Shown: positions 17,602 to 25,675, counted from the first letter of the stretch. The stretch is DNA of 64,000 nt from Deltaproteobacteria bacterium (GCA_013151915.1 JAADHJ010000009.1:1-64000); one strand, 5' to 3'. Made by a program: numbers and translations. Notes: a model not told the origin generated them from the letters alone.

Positions 17602-18462
17602 TTGAAGATCCATTCCGATTGCAGGCCATGCCTGATCCGCCAGGTGCACCGTACCGCCAGGGCCGCGGGGGCCGATGACAGCATGGTCCGTTCCATCGGG
17701 GAGGCCGCAATTCAAATCCTCGAATCGTCCTGGAATAGCGACGAATCCCCTCCCGCTATCAGCACAGTGCTCTACCGCCTGGTGGAGCGAATGTCCGGCT
17801 GCGACGATCCCTACCTGCCGCAAAAAATCGCCTATACCCGAGAGGCCCTGAAACTTCTGCCTGTAATTGAAGCCATGTTGGAAAATTCGAAGGACGTTTT
17901 TGATTCCGCGGTCAGGATCTCCATCGCCGGCAATGTTATTGATTTCGGTACAGGGGCACAGAACAGGAAGATCAAGCTGATGGATACACTGGAGGAGTAC
18001 CTGCGAAAACCGATCTTCCACGATGACACCGCCGAACTGAGGGAAAGGGCCTTCGGGGCCGGGAGGATTCTGTTTATCGGGGACAATGCCGGGGAGACGG
18101 TCTTTGACCGCCCCTTTCTCTCCATCCTTCCGGAGGGCAAGGTTACCTATGCGGCCAAGGGAGGGGCCATCATAAACGATGCCACGGTAAAGGATGCCCG
18201 TCTTGCGGGTGTACATCTGCACACCGATCTTATCGGCACGGGCGCGAGAACACCGGGCACGATACTCAAAATGTGCAGCCGGGACTTCCAGAAACTTTTT
18301 ATGGAGTCCGACCTGATCATTGCCAAGGGACAGGGTAACTTCGAAACCCTGACGGAGGAACCGCGCGGTGGTAGGATATTCATGCTTTTTATCGTAAAGT
18401 GCGACGTGGCCGCGGAGTCCATTGGCGCCTCTGTGGGAGATATGGTAGCAATGAAGTGGTGA
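17602..18462 (+). CDS. ARMT1/DUF89-family damage-control phosphatase
   Basis: A metal-dependent phosphatase fold thought to hydrolyse damaged phosphometabolites. The N-terminus has CRPCLIRQ (7-14), typical of the bacterial/archaeal subfamily. The metal site is IGDNAGETVFDRP (Asp161, Asn162) with a later NDATVKDARLAGV and KGQGNFETLTE. The start is TTG, chosen because GGAGGGAGAGG precedes it. At 286 residues it is complete. The upstream border is MITE copy B, so its promoter must lie within or beyond that element. The physiological substrate cannot be told from sequence. Confidence 0.85.
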   Translation: MKIHSDCRPCLIRQVHRTARAAGADDSMVRSIGEAAIQILESSWNSDESPPAISTVLYRLVERMSGCDDPYLPQKIAYTREALKLLPVIEAMLENSKDVFDSAVRISIAGNVIDFGTGAQNRKIKLMDTLEEYLRKPIFHDDTAELRERAFGAGRILFIGDNAGETVFDRPFLSILPEGKVTYAAKGGAIINDATVKDARLAGVHLHTDLIGTGARTPGTILKMCSRDFQKLFMESDLIIAKGQGNFETLTEEPRGGRIFMLFIVKCDVAAESIGASVGDMVAMKW

Positions 18463-18544
18463 TATCCTCACCTTCGGTGACCGATACCGGTTCCGGGCGG
18501 AAGCCGGGGGCGGCGGTTCAGACATATTAAAGGACAACAATTCC

Positions 18545-19192
18545 ATGACCGACATGGACATCCTGCAACAGTACATGCTGCCGGGGAGGAAACAACGCAT
18601 TGAGGATATCCTCAGCCGCAGGACATACGCTATGAGGGTCGTAATAGAAAATCTCCACAAGGAACACAATGTGGACGCGGTGCTCAGGACATGTGATGCA
18701 TTCGGAGTCCAGCATGTCCATATCGTACCGCAGCCGGGGGATGGGGGCGTTCTGAAAACTATCACGAGAGGGTGCGATCGCTGGTTGACCATCCACCAGC
18801 ACCTGACCCTGGGGGAATGTTTCAGGGAACTGAGGGAGCTTGGTTTCCGCATCCTTGCCGGAGCCTTCGGGGCCGGCGCACGGCCGGTGGACGAAATGGA
18901 TTGGGATGGGAAAGTGGCCCTCGTGTTTTCCAACGAACGGGAGGGCGCGTGCCCAGAGGTTCTGGAAAACGCCGACGGCCTGTTTGTTATTCCCCTTCAC
19001 GGATTTTCCCAGAGTCTGAACGTGTCGGTGGCAGCGGGGATAATAATCCATCACGTCCACTCCCTTAAGGAAAAAGCCGGTACCCTCGAAGGTCTCCCTG
19101 CTCCGGAGAGAGATGCCCTGCTGGACGACTGGAGCAGAAAATCGGTTAAAAATTCCGAGGGCATTCTCGATGAACTCAGGAGTAGAAAATGA
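18545..19192 (+). CDS. trmH: tRNA (guanosine(18)-2'-O)-methyltransferase
   Basis: A SPOUT-class (SpoU/TrmH) enzyme that methylates the ribose of G18 in the tRNA D-loop. Motif 1 NVDAVLRTCDAFGV (about 40-53, Asn and Arg conserved), motif 2 VALVFSNEREG (FGNE is usual; here SNE) and motif 3 IPLHGFSQSLNVSVAAG form the trefoil knot that binds SAM. The C-terminal extension after the knot fits TrmH rather than RlmB. It overlaps the next zinc-ribbon gene by 4 nt (ATGA). Confidence 0.9.
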   Translation: MTDMDILQQYMLPGRKQRIEDILSRRTYAMRVVIENLHKEHNVDAVLRTCDAFGVQHVHIVPQPGDGGVLKTITRGCDRWLTIHQHLTLGECFRELRELGFRILAGAFGAGARPVDEMDWDGKVALVFSNEREGACPEVLENADGLFVIPLHGFSQSLNVSVAAGIIIHHVHSLKEKAGTLEGLPAPERDALLDDWSRKSVKNSEGILDELRSRK

Positions 19193-19488
19193 TTCTGAAC
19201 TGCCGCAGGTGCGGAAATGCGGTCACCTTTGAGATGAAAGTCGGCTTCAGGGATCTGTGCCCCAACTGCAGTGCATATCTTCACTCGTGTGTCCACTGCC
19301 GGTTCCGGGATGATGGCGCATCCCGGTGCATGGAACCCATGGCGGAAAAAGTACGTGACCGGGAAGCCGGCAATTTCTGCGATTACTTCTCCCCGGTGTC
19401 CTTGGATGATATCGACGGCAGCGCCCCGGGCGGGGGAGGCAGGAGTAACGCGGAGGATCTGTGGAAGAAGCTGACGGGAAAATCCTGA
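19189..19488 (+). CDS. Small Cys-rich zinc-ribbon protein, function unknown
   Basis: A 99-residue soluble protein whose first two thirds hold paired cysteines: CRRCG (5-9), CPNCS (about 24-28), CVHCRF (about 34-39), then single Cys residues near 47 and 64 (SRCMEP; NFCDYFSP). This should bind one or two zinc ions. The C-terminal tail is Gly/Ser-rich and ends DLWKKLTGKS. It is coupled to trmH (ATGA overlap) and lies 4 nt before panE. I do not recognise a named family; a nucleic-acid-binding adaptor is possible but not shown. Confidence 0.75.
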   Translation: MILNCRRCGNAVTFEMKVGFRDLCPNCSAYLHSCVHCRFRDDGASRCMEPMAEKVRDREAGNFCDYFSPVSLDDIDGSAPGGGGRSNAEDLWKKLTGKS

Positions 19489-19492
19489 GACC

Positions 19493-20437
19493 ATGAACAG
19501 GTACCTGATACTGGGCGCGGGAGCCATAGGAAGCGTCTTCGGCGGTATGCTGGCGGAGGGCGGAAACGAGGTCATTCTTGTTGGCCGTCCGGCCCACATG
19601 GACGCCGTGAATCAGGACGGGCTGCGAATCGAGGGGCTGTTTGGAACCCACCATGTGCGGAATGTCCATGGGGCAGTCTCTCTCACGGAGGTTGGCGAGG
19701 TTCCAGCTCCGGACGCTGTACTGTTAACGGTGAAGTCATGCGACACGGCTGAGGCTGTCGACCGGCTGGCGGACTCGGGTCTCGTGGGCGCCGATACCAT
19801 CGTCGTGTCATTGCAAAACGGACTGGGAAACGTGGAGGCTTTGGCTGAGGCCTTCGACTGGAAGAGAGTTCTTGGCGGCAGGGTGATTTTCGGTGCGGAG
19901 ATAGTCAGGCCGGGGAGCGTGAAGGTCACGGTCTGGGCGGATAAAGTCCTGCTGGGTGGACACGACGTTTCGAAGGCATCCCGACTTGCCGCGGAATTTT
20001 CGCGGTGCGGCATTGAGACGGAAACGGCGGAGGATATTTCAGCTGCCCTGTGGGCAAAGGTCCTCTATAATGTGGGGCTCAACGCACTCTCGGCCATCCT
20101 CGAGGTTCCCTACGGTGAACTGGTGGAGGAGAAAAACGTCCGCATTTTGCTGGAGAAGGTGATACGGGAGGCCTACGCCGTGGCGTCGCATGAGACCGGA
20201 CTTCCCTGGAAGTCAGAGGATGAGTACCTGAATTATTTTCGCGAACGTCTTCTCCCCCCCACGGCATCCCATCACAGTTCCATGCTGCAGGATATCAGGA
20301 AGGGGAGAAAGACAGAGATCGAATCCATCAACGGGGAGGTCCTTCGTCGGGGGGAGCACCTGGGTATTGATACGCCCGTAAACCGGGTGATTTACGCCCT
20401 GGTAAAATCGAAAGTAGCCCTTCACCAAGGGACGTAG
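19493..20437 (+). CDS. panE: 2-dehydropantoate 2-reductase
   Basis: Reduces ketopantoate to pantoate with NADPH (pantothenate/CoA synthesis). The Rossmann loop is LGAGAIGSVFG (7-17). VLLTVKSCDTAEAV and SLQNGLGN are family signatures, and the catalytic Lys lies in ALWAKVLYNVGLNALSAI. The C-terminal domain has REAYAVA and GRKTEIESINGEV, with the conserved Glu and Asn. At 314 residues it is complete. The last three codons and the TAG stop are inside the left arm of a 26-bp inverted repeat. Confidence 0.92.
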   Translation: MNRYLILGAGAIGSVFGGMLAEGGNEVILVGRPAHMDAVNQDGLRIEGLFGTHHVRNVHGAVSLTEVGEVPAPDAVLLTVKSCDTAEAVDRLADSGLVGADTIVVSLQNGLGNVEALAEAFDWKRVLGGRVIFGAEIVRPGSVKVTVWADKVLLGGHDVSKASRLAAEFSRCGIETETAEDISAALWAKVLYNVGLNALSAILEVPYGELVEEKNVRILLEKVIREAYAVASHETGLPWKSEDEYLNYFRERLLPPTASHHSSMLQDIRKGRKTEIESINGEVLRRGEHLGIDTPVNRVIYALVKSKVALHQGT

Positions 20438-20518
20438 TTAAGTTGTTAAGTTGTATGTTGTTTTTGTCGTTTAAGGCCGGGCGGCCCGTTCAACAACTTA
20501 ACAACTTAACTACGTCCC
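20429..20518. repeat. 26-bp perfect inverted repeat between panE and the cyclophilin gene
   Basis: The left arm (20429-20454) starts GGGACGTAGTTAAGTTGTTA and is the exact complement of the right arm 20493-20518, with a 38-nt loop that contains GGCCGGGCGGCC, itself nearly palindromic. The arm has an inner direct repeat (GTTAAGTT twice). It encodes the panE stop, and the next ribosome site (AGGAGG at 20521) follows immediately. There is no T-run after the right arm, so it is not a standard terminator. It could be a hairpin element or a processing/attenuation signal. Confidence 0.8.
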
Positions 20519-20536
20519 TCAGGAGGTTAAGAAACA

Positions 20537-21139
20537 ATGACTATGAAAAACATTCTGCTTGCGGTGATAGCTGGTATCCTGCTGGCCGCCCCGCTCAACG
20601 TATCCGCCGATAAGGGAGGAAAAATGACCAAAGTGGCTATTGAGACATCCAAGGGGACCATCGTTGTGGAACTCGACTCCGTAAAGGCGCCGGTCACGGT
20701 GAAAAATTTCGTGGATTACGCGGCGCGCGGCTTTTATGATGGAACCATTTTCCATCGGGTGATTAACGGATTCATGATCCAGGGGGGCGGATTCACGGCG
20801 GAAATGCATCAGAAAGAGACCAATGTCCCCGTAAAGAACGAGGCCGGTAATGGGCTGAAAAACAACAGGGGAACCCTCGCCATGGCCAGGACTTCGGTGG
20901 TCGACAGCGCGACTTCGCAGTTTTTCATCAACCTTGCGGACAACGGTTTTCTCGATCACAGGAATGATTCATCCGAGGGGTACGGATACGCTGTTTTCGG
21001 GAAGGTGGTCGATGGCATGGATGTGGTGGACGCTATCGGAAAGGTTAAAACCGGGACGGTCAGGGGGTTCGGAGATGTGCCCCTCGATTCCGTCGTCATC
21101 GAGAAGGTTACGGTCCTGTCCGGGGGGGATTCCAGATAG
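20537..21139 (+). CDS. Periplasmic cyclophilin-type peptidyl-prolyl isomerase
   Basis: Catalyses proline cis-trans isomerisation during protein folding. Residues 1-24 form a signal peptide ([20 protein letters not shown]), so it is exported (PpiA-like). The cyclophilin core follows: [12 protein letters not shown], then [14 protein letters not shown] with the catalytic Arg, and [17 protein letters not shown]. It lacks the Trp that gives high cyclosporin affinity in the eukaryotic forms. AGGAGG precedes the ATG. The rlpA-like gene follows so closely that its start may overlap this stop. Confidence 0.9.
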   Translation: MTMKNILLAVIAGILLAAPLNVSADKGGKMTKVAIETSKGTIVVELDSVKAPVTVKNFVDYAARGFYDGTIFHRVINGFMIQGGGFTAEMHQKETNVPVKNEAGNGLKNNRGTLAMARTSVVDSATSQFFINLADNGFLDHRNDSSEGYGYAVFGKVVDGMDVVDAIGKVKTGTVRGFGDVPLDSVVIEKVTVLSGGDSR

Positions 21140-21180
21140 CGGCGCCCGCTTTCAACGCTCGAGCGGCAGGGCTTCTGCTG

Positions 21181-21879
21181 GTGCTCCTTATCGTTTCCGG
21201 GTGCGCGGGAAGCAGACCAGCTCCACCCTCACCGTCCATGAAGTCCTACGAGGTGGGGGGCAGACGTTATCGGGTCCTGGGCTCATCCGGCGGCTTTGTA
21301 CAGAGGGGGACTGCCTCCTGGTACGGCCCCGGGTTTCACGGCCGCCTGACGGCCAGTGGGGAGGTCTACGATATGGAGGCCTATACGGCCGCCCACAGGA
21401 CCCTGCCCCTTGGGACCTATGTCCGGGTCCGGAGGGTTGATGGCGGTGGACAGGTCGTTGTCCGCATCAATGACCGGGGCCCCTTCGTGAAGGGGAGGAT
21501 CATTGACCTGTCTCGCGCCGGCGCCCGCCGGCTTCACATGCTTGATGAGGGTGTGGCCGAGGTTGTCGTCGAAGCTATGGGGAAAAAAGAGAAAGGTGGC
21601 AGGAACGGCGAGGTTCTGTTGCGGGCCCGCCCCGATTACAGGAAGGGGGTCTTCTCGGTTCAGGTTGGGGCTTTCACGGTGAAGGAAAACGCCGTCCGTT
21701 TGGCACGCAGCCTTAAACGCAGGTTCGGCAATTCTTCCATCAGCCTGTACGACCGGGGCGACCATGTCTTTTACCGCGTTATGGTAGGGCGGTTTTCCGA
21801 CGAAGATATGGCTGACGCCCTGAAGAATAGGCTGATGGGCAGCGGTGAATTCCAGGAGGCATTTGTCGTCGCCCGCTGA
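21181..21879 (+). CDS. rlpA: RlpA-like septal-ring lipoprotein (DPBB plus SPOR domain)
   Basis: A double-psi beta-barrel (GTASWYGPGFHGRLTASGE ... AAHRTLPLGT ... RINDRGPFVKGRIIDLS) with the lytic-transglycosylase-type Asp and a C-terminal SPOR domain (FSVQVGAFTVKENAVRLA) that binds denuded peptidoglycan at the division site. The lipobox is IVSGCAGS. The GTG given here leaves only seven residues before the Cys, too few for a signal peptide. The frame upstream encodes ARAAGLLLVLLIVSGC but has no ATG/GTG/TTG; an ATA at 21136 overlaps the ppi stop. The real start is therefore probably upstream and non-standard. Confidence 0.85.
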   Translation: MLLIVSGCAGSRPAPPSPSMKSYEVGGRRYRVLGSSGGFVQRGTASWYGPGFHGRLTASGEVYDMEAYTAAHRTLPLGTYVRVRRVDGGGQVVVRINDRGPFVKGRIIDLSRAGARRLHMLDEGVAEVVVEAMGKKEKGGRNGEVLLRARPDYRKGVFSVQVGAFTVKENAVRLARSLKRRFGNSSISLYDRGDHVFYRVMVGRFSDEDMADALKNRLMGSGEFQEAFVVAR

Positions 21880-21898
21880 AAATTACGCTATTTCCACC

Positions 21899-22822
21899 CT
21901 ATTCAAACATCGGCGTTGAGAGGTACCTTTCACCGCCATCGGGAAGGATGGTCACGATGACTTTGCCCCTGTTTTCAGGACGTTTGCCCACCTGGACGGC
22001 AACGTAGACCGCGGCGCCGGAGGATATGCCGACAAGCAAACCTTCTTCCCTGGCAAGCTTCCTGGAAGTAGCGAAAGCGTCTTCCGATGTCACCGTGATG
22101 ATCTCGTCGATGATCTTCGTGTCGAGCACCTTTGGGATAAAGCCCGCCCCGATTCCCTGGATCTTGTGTGGGCCGGGGGGCCGCCCTGAGAGAACGGGGC
22201 TTTCCGCCGGTTCAACGGCTATGATCTTGACATCGGGGTTTTTCTTTTTCAGGAATTCCCCAATACCGGTCAGGCTTCCGCCGGTACCCACACCCGAGAT
22301 GAGGATATCCACATGCCCGTCGGTGTCCTCCCAGATCTCAACGCCCGTTGTCTTCCGATGGATCTCAGGGTTGGCGGGGTTCTCGAACTGTTGGGGAACA
22401 AAGGCTGAGGGAAGTTCATCGGCGATCTCGCCGGCCCTGTTGATGGCCCCTTTCATCCCTTCCGATCCCGGGGTCAGGACCAGCTCGGCGCCTAAAGCAT
22501 TTAAGAGTTTCCGCCGTTCGATGCTCATGGTGTCCGGCATGGTGAGTATCAGCCGGTAGCCACGGCTGGCGGCAACGAATGCTAAAGCTATTCCCGTGTT
22601 GCCGGAGGTCGGCTCCACGATCACCGTGTCAGGACCGAGGTGGCCGTCCCGCTCGGCCGCCTCGATCATGCTGAGCCCGATACGGTCCTTGACGCTGGAA
22701 AGAGGATTGAATGATTCCAGTTTGCCCAGGATACTGACGTCAGCCCCCTCCGCGATCTTGCTGAGCCGGACGAGCGGCGTTCCGCCGATAAGTTCCGTAA
22801 TATCATTGTAGATTTTACCCAT
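21899..22822 (-). CDS. cysK: Cysteine synthase (O-acetylserine sulfhydrylase)
   Basis: A PLP fold-type II enzyme making cysteine from O-acetylserine and sulfide. The PLP lysine is Lys45 in [11 protein letters not shown]; the phosphate loop is VGTGGSLTG and the substrate loop [11 protein letters not shown]. At 307 residues it is CysK-like rather than the shorter CysM. AAAGGAG lies before the ATG. Its upstream region (22823-22974) is AT-rich, with TTGACT on the minus strand near 22905 but no clear -10. It ends 19 nt from rlpA, which converges on it. Confidence 0.95.
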   Translation of the reverse strand: MGKIYNDITELIGGTPLVRLSKIAEGADVSILGKLESFNPLSSVKDRIGLSMIEAAERDGHLGPDTVIVEPTSGNTGIALAFVAASRGYRLILTMPDTMSIERRKLLNALGAELVLTPGSEGMKGAINRAGEIADELPSAFVPQQFENPANPEIHRKTTGVEIWEDTDGHVDILISGVGTGGSLTGIGEFLKKKNPDVKIIAVEPAESPVLSGRPPGPHKIQGIGAGFIPKVLDTKIIDEIITVTSEDAFATSRKLAREEGLLVGISSGAAVYVAVQVGKRPENRGKVIVTILPDGGERYLSTPMFE

Positions 22823-22974
22823 AGTAGCGCTCCTTTTTTTTATTGTTGATTGCCCTTATCTTTGGGGCCTTTTCAGAGTTGAACAAAACTCATCAACAAA
22901 GTCAAGAAAAAATTTTATCAACACTATCTTTTAACAACAAAACAATCAAGAATGATGGACTCGCAAGAAATCCA

Positions 22975-23583
22975 TCAAGATTTAACCCCCTGTATTTTAC
23001 CACGAAGCAGCTCCAGGTCCTCGGGCGTATTGATATTTGCGAAGGGGTCTCGGCCGGCTGTACTTTTGTGCCCGATCATCGGGGAGGCAACCTTCATCCC
23101 GTCAAGAGCATCCATGACCTTCAGGCTCTTTTGTTCAAGCCGCTTGAGAAAAGGGTCCAGACACGAACGGGAATATACGGCAAAAAGAGGTTCCGGGCCT
23201 TTGGGGCCGCGGGGGACAACAGCGTCATTCCCTTTGCGGAGGGATGCTGTCTTGATGATGAGGTCCGGATCGAGAAAGGGCATGTCGCCGGCAACGGCGA
23301 AAATGAATGGAGTCTTTGACAGGCTCAGTCCGGTGTAGATTCCCCCGAGAACCCCGCTGTCCGGGATGATGTCCGGGTGGACCGTGATCTGCAACGCATC
23401 GAACTCAGGCCGGTGGTGGCCGATTACAAGTACCTCGGGGAAGATGGAGGACATCCGGCGGTGGATGTGGGCGATCAGGGGGGATCCTTCAAAGGGAAGC
23501 AGGATCTTGTCGCATCCCATTCGCAGGCTCATCCCGCCCGCCAGGACAACTCCCGTGGTATCGTCCGGAGAGCGGTTTGTCAT
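22975..23583 (-). CDS. mobA: Molybdenum cofactor guanylyltransferase
   Basis: Transfers GMP from GTP to molybdopterin to give the guanine-dinucleotide cofactor used by DMSO-reductase-family enzymes. The nucleotidyltransferase signature is VVLAGGMSLRMGCDKILLP (about 11-29), with AGDMPFLDPDLI and the C-terminal FANINTPEDLELL typical of MobA. The start is the ATG overlapping the globin-PsiE stop (ATGA); a longer frame reaching 23799 is only read-through in the shadow of that gene. Its presence implies molybdo- or tungsto-enzymes in the organism. 202 residues. Confidence 0.9.
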   Translation of the reverse strand: MTNRSPDDTTGVVLAGGMSLRMGCDKILLPFEGSPLIAHIHRRMSSIFPEVLVIGHHRPEFDALQITVHPDIIPDSGVLGGIYTGLSLSKTPFIFAVAGDMPFLDPDLIIKTASLRKGNDAVVPRGPKGPEPLFAVYSRSCLDPFLKRLEQKSLKVMDALDGMKVASPMIGHKSTAGRDPFANINTPEDLELLRGKIQGVKS

Positions 23584-24467
23584 TCCCTTTCTGCCCGGAC
23601 GACCAGCCAGTAAACGATTCCGAGGACCAACAGCGTGCCGACCTTGCTGACGAAGCTGAGCAGTTCCTCGTGCTGGAAACCGGCGATGAGAACCTTTCTG
23701 AGAAATGCGACCATGATGACCCCGACGAAGACCTTGATCTGAAGTTTTCTCCCCTTGAGGTGGGAGATCTCCGTATCGAGAAGTTCTATCATCAGCCATA
23801 TGATCAGCAGTGAACCTAGGGCGGCGATGATACTATCCGGATCGGCCTTCCGGAAGATCCCGATGACGTCCTGCGCGAACAGGGCCACAATCGCCACTGA
23901 GACCACTCCCAGCGCAAGGGCCAGGATGAGATTAAGCCCGTAGGTAAAGCGCTCTATCCAGTTTACCAGGGTTTTTTCCACCCGGAAAGAAAGGAAGTAT
24001 TTTCTCAATTCCTCCTGTCTGTAGGAACTGGTCAGGATGTCCAGGTTGATATCCAGGATTTTGCTGACGGCGATAACACCCTCTTCTCTCTTGTCCTGGG
24101 GGACGTGGGACTCGATGATCTCTGAGAGGAAGCGCCGCATCCGTGCCATGGAGGTGTTCACGAAATGGCCGTCGAGTTTGATGTTTACGTGGACCTTCCC
24201 CACGTGCCTGAGATTGCGGATGTACGAGTCGTCGTACTTGCCCCCGAATAGATCCATGAACCAGCGGGCGATGAGCTTCCTGTGCCGGTCAAGCTTCTCC
24301 TCGGTCGGGAAAAACTCGGCGGTTTCCTTATGGGACATGATGTACCCGTAAAAATCCTCGGTGAACTCCTCCTTGTGTTCCTCCATAAGAGGAGCAAGTT
24401 CCTTGAGAAGCTGTTCTTCCTCGGAGGTAAGTTCGTAGTGGGATTTGAAATCCTTCGCTGAAAGCAT
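23580..24467 (-). CDS. Protoglobin-PsiE fusion membrane protein
   Basis: Residues 1-165 form a sensor-globin/protoglobin domain: LMEEHKEEFTEDFYGYI, FFPTEEKLDRHRKLIARWF, and the proximal-histidine helix LRHVGKVHVNIKLDGHFV (His93 the likely haem ligand). Residues 175-295 contain four transmembrane helices like PsiE, ending in a cytosolic tail. By inference it is a haem-based gas (O2, NO or CO) sensor coupled to a membrane module of unknown output. It lies between a 99-aa unknown protein (3-nt gap, ribosome site inside that gene) and mobA (4-nt overlap), so the three form an operon. Confidence 0.82.
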   Translation of the reverse strand: MLSAKDFKSHYELTSEEEQLLKELAPLMEEHKEEFTEDFYGYIMSHKETAEFFPTEEKLDRHRKLIARWFMDLFGGKYDDSYIRNLRHVGKVHVNIKLDGHFVNTSMARMRRFLSEIIESHVPQDKREEGVIAVSKILDINLDILTSSYRQEELRKYFLSFRVEKTLVNWIERFTYGLNLILALALGVVSVAIVALFAQDVIGIFRKADPDSIIAALGSLLIIWLMIELLDTEISHLKGRKLQIKVFVGVIMVAFLRKVLIAGFQHEELLSFVSKVGTLLVLGIVYWLVVRAERE

Positions 24468-24470
24468 GTC

Positions 24471-24770
24471 CTATCCTTTCCCAAAAGGTGCCCGCCGGAA
24501 CCAGTGTTCCCCGATCTCCCCGACGATGAAGACCCCACGGTCATCCGTGGGGTAACCCAGCGCCTCCAGATCCTCGATGCAAGCGATGCGCAGGAGCTCT
24601 CCCATGACAGCCTTCTCATCGGAGGTCATATGGTAGAGGTGAATTTCAAGGAGGATAAAGTCCGTCTCGACCCCCACCCCCTTCTTGATGAAGAACGGAT
24701 AGCCATAGGTTTCCACCTCGTTTCCGGGGCAGTATGCAATGGGTATCTGCGAACCTGACGTGGGGGTCAA
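24471..24770 (-). CDS. Hypothetical protein, first gene of the globin-PsiE/mobA operon
   Basis: 99 residues, no signal peptide or membrane helix. Visible pieces are IAYCPGNEVETYGYPFFIKKG, read from residue 11 on in two parts, LLEIHLYHMTSDEKAVMGELL and the acidic C-terminal stretch LEALGYPTDDRGVFIVGEIG. Only two Cys are present, so no zinc site. The start is TTG with GGGAGAGG ideally placed. I do not recognise the family. It is divergent from the SAM-riboswitch gene and is followed after 3 nt by the globin-PsiE gene, so a redox or gas-sensing context is likely. Confidence 0.6.
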   Translation of the reverse strand: MTPTSGSQIPIAYCPGNEVETYGYPFFIKKGVGVETDFILLEIHLYHMTSDEKAVMGELLRIACIEDLEALGYPTDDRGVFIVGEIGEHWFRRAPFGKG

Positions 24771-24865
24771 TATCCTCTCCCTTCAGGTATTTTATCTACC
24801 ATACCGTGACGGTCATTGAAAAGCTCGGAATTATTTTCTTGACGCGCCGGTTTGGGATGTGCAAA

Positions 24866-24984
24866 CCTGACGGCTCCTTATCCAGAGTGGCGGAGGGACG
24901 GGCCCTGCGAAACCACAGCAACCGGCCATGCGTTCAGCGTGGCGACCGGTGCTAATTCCCGCAAGTTTCTTTGGGAGATGAGGC
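24866..24984 (+). promoter_or_regulatory. SAM-I (S-box) riboswitch
   Basis: The core matches the S-box consensus closely: CCTTATC, AGAG, GG, GAGGGA, GGGCCC, GAA-CC, GCAACC, and finally GGTGCTAATTCC (24948 region). The closing stem P1 is CCTTATC (24876-24882) with GATGAGG (24977-24983). GCAGGG just downstream (24985-24990) can pair with CCCTGC (25004-25009) as an antiterminator. With SAM bound, P1 forms and the terminator at 25001-25034 should be released, switching off the gene at 25082. Established for the class; here inferred from sequence. Confidence 0.93.
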
Positions 24985-25000
24985 GCAGGGTAATTCACCC

Positions 25001-25034
25001 GCCCCCTGCCTTACCCGAGGAGGGGGCTTTTTTT
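25001..25034 (+). terminator. Intrinsic terminator of the SAM riboswitch
   Basis: GCCCCCT (25001-25007) pairs with AGGGGGC (25021-25027), followed by seven Ts. Its 5' arm overlaps the segment complementary to GCAGGG upstream, giving the expected mutually exclusive antiterminator. Confidence 0.9.
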
Positions 25035-25081
25035 CTACATTTTCCCGGGAGCCGACAGATCCCTTGAACCCTGGAGAAAAA

Positions 25082-25537
25082 ATGAAAAATATCGAGATAA
25101 AAGACGCTACGAAAGAGCTGGTTATCCTGAGGGCGCTGGATCGCTACAGGCCGCCTTTCGAGGTCGTCGGGACCTACCGCCTTATTGACGACGGGGTGCG
25201 TCCCGAGGCCACGGTCATGCTGAAAGCGGGCGACCAGGAAATGCATGAGGCCGATGAGGGGGCCGGCCCTGTGGATGCGCTGGCCAAGGTCCTGAAAAAG
25301 TCCCTGGGGAGACTTTTCCCGGAGTTAAAGAAGGTCCGGCTCCTGGATTTCGCATCCAGGGTGATCCAGGGAGCTACCGGCACTTCAGCCTATGTACAGG
25401 TGGACATAGTGTTTACCGACGGCGACCTGGTCTGGAAGGTAGCCTCCTCTTCCGACAATATCAACCTGGCTTCCTTCCGGGCATTGCTGGACGGCTACGA
25501 GTACGCCATACATCTTAAGGAAGGTCCAACGGGATAA
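25082..25537 (+). CDS. Stand-alone LeuA-type regulatory (dimerisation) domain protein
   Basis: 151 residues resembling only the C-terminal allosteric domain of 2-isopropylmalate/citramalate synthases: FEVVGTYRLIDDGVRPEATV, EADEGAGPVDALAKVLKKSL, LLDFASRVIQGATGTSAYVQV (shown in part), and NINLASFRALLDGYEYAI. The catalytic TIM barrel (GVGERAGN/HxH) is absent. In LeuA this domain binds leucine for feedback inhibition. The start has GGAGA upstream; a longer frame starting inside the riboswitch is not credible. SAM-riboswitch control suggests a role near methionine, SAM or acetyl-CoA-derived amino-acid synthesis, but its partner enzyme is not in this window. Confidence 0.85.
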   Translation: MKNIEIKDATKELVILRALDRYRPPFEVVGTYRLIDDGVRPEATVMLKAGDQEMHEADEGAGPVDALAKVLKKSLGRLFPELKKVRLLDFASRVIQGATGTSAYVQVDIVFTDGDLVWKVASSSDNINLASFRALLDGYEYAIHLKEGPTG

Positions 25538-25547
25538 GGACCGGACC

Positions 25548-25675
25548 GTTCAAGGTTCAACGTTCAAGGTGATAAAGAACGTCCAACGTCCAACGTCAAA
25601 GTTCAAACGTCAAGGGTAAAAAATCCAATGTCCAATGTCCAACGTCAAGCTTCAAACATCAAACTTCAAGGATCC
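25548..25675. repeat. Short-period GTTCAAC/GTCCAAC repeat tract
   Basis: An irregular array of 6-8 bp units such as GTTCAACGTTCAAGG, GTCCAACGTCCAACGTC, GTTCAAACGTCAAGG, CCAATGTCCAATGTCCAAC and CTTCAAACATCAAACTTCAA. The same style recurs at 27719-27740, 43472-43500 and 61940-61983. It runs into the predicted N-terminus of the DHH protein. Confidence 0.75.

Noticed and set aside
17569-18933. 454-codon minus-strand frame across the ARMT1-like and trmH genes
   Set aside because: Covers two recognisable plus-strand genes and a gap; no motif and biased composition.
22823-22974. Regulatory palindrome upstream of cysK
   Set aside because: AT-rich with repeated ATCAACA pieces, but no convincing dyad or promoter pair.
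23584-23799. Longer mobA start
   Set aside because: The added 72 residues are antisense-like read-through of the PsiE part in another frame; the ATGA overlap is the normal start.
24971-25081. Extended N-terminus of the LeuA-like protein starting inside the riboswitch
   Set aside because: These codons are the P1 arm, antiterminator and terminator; a good ribosome site precedes the ATG at 25082.
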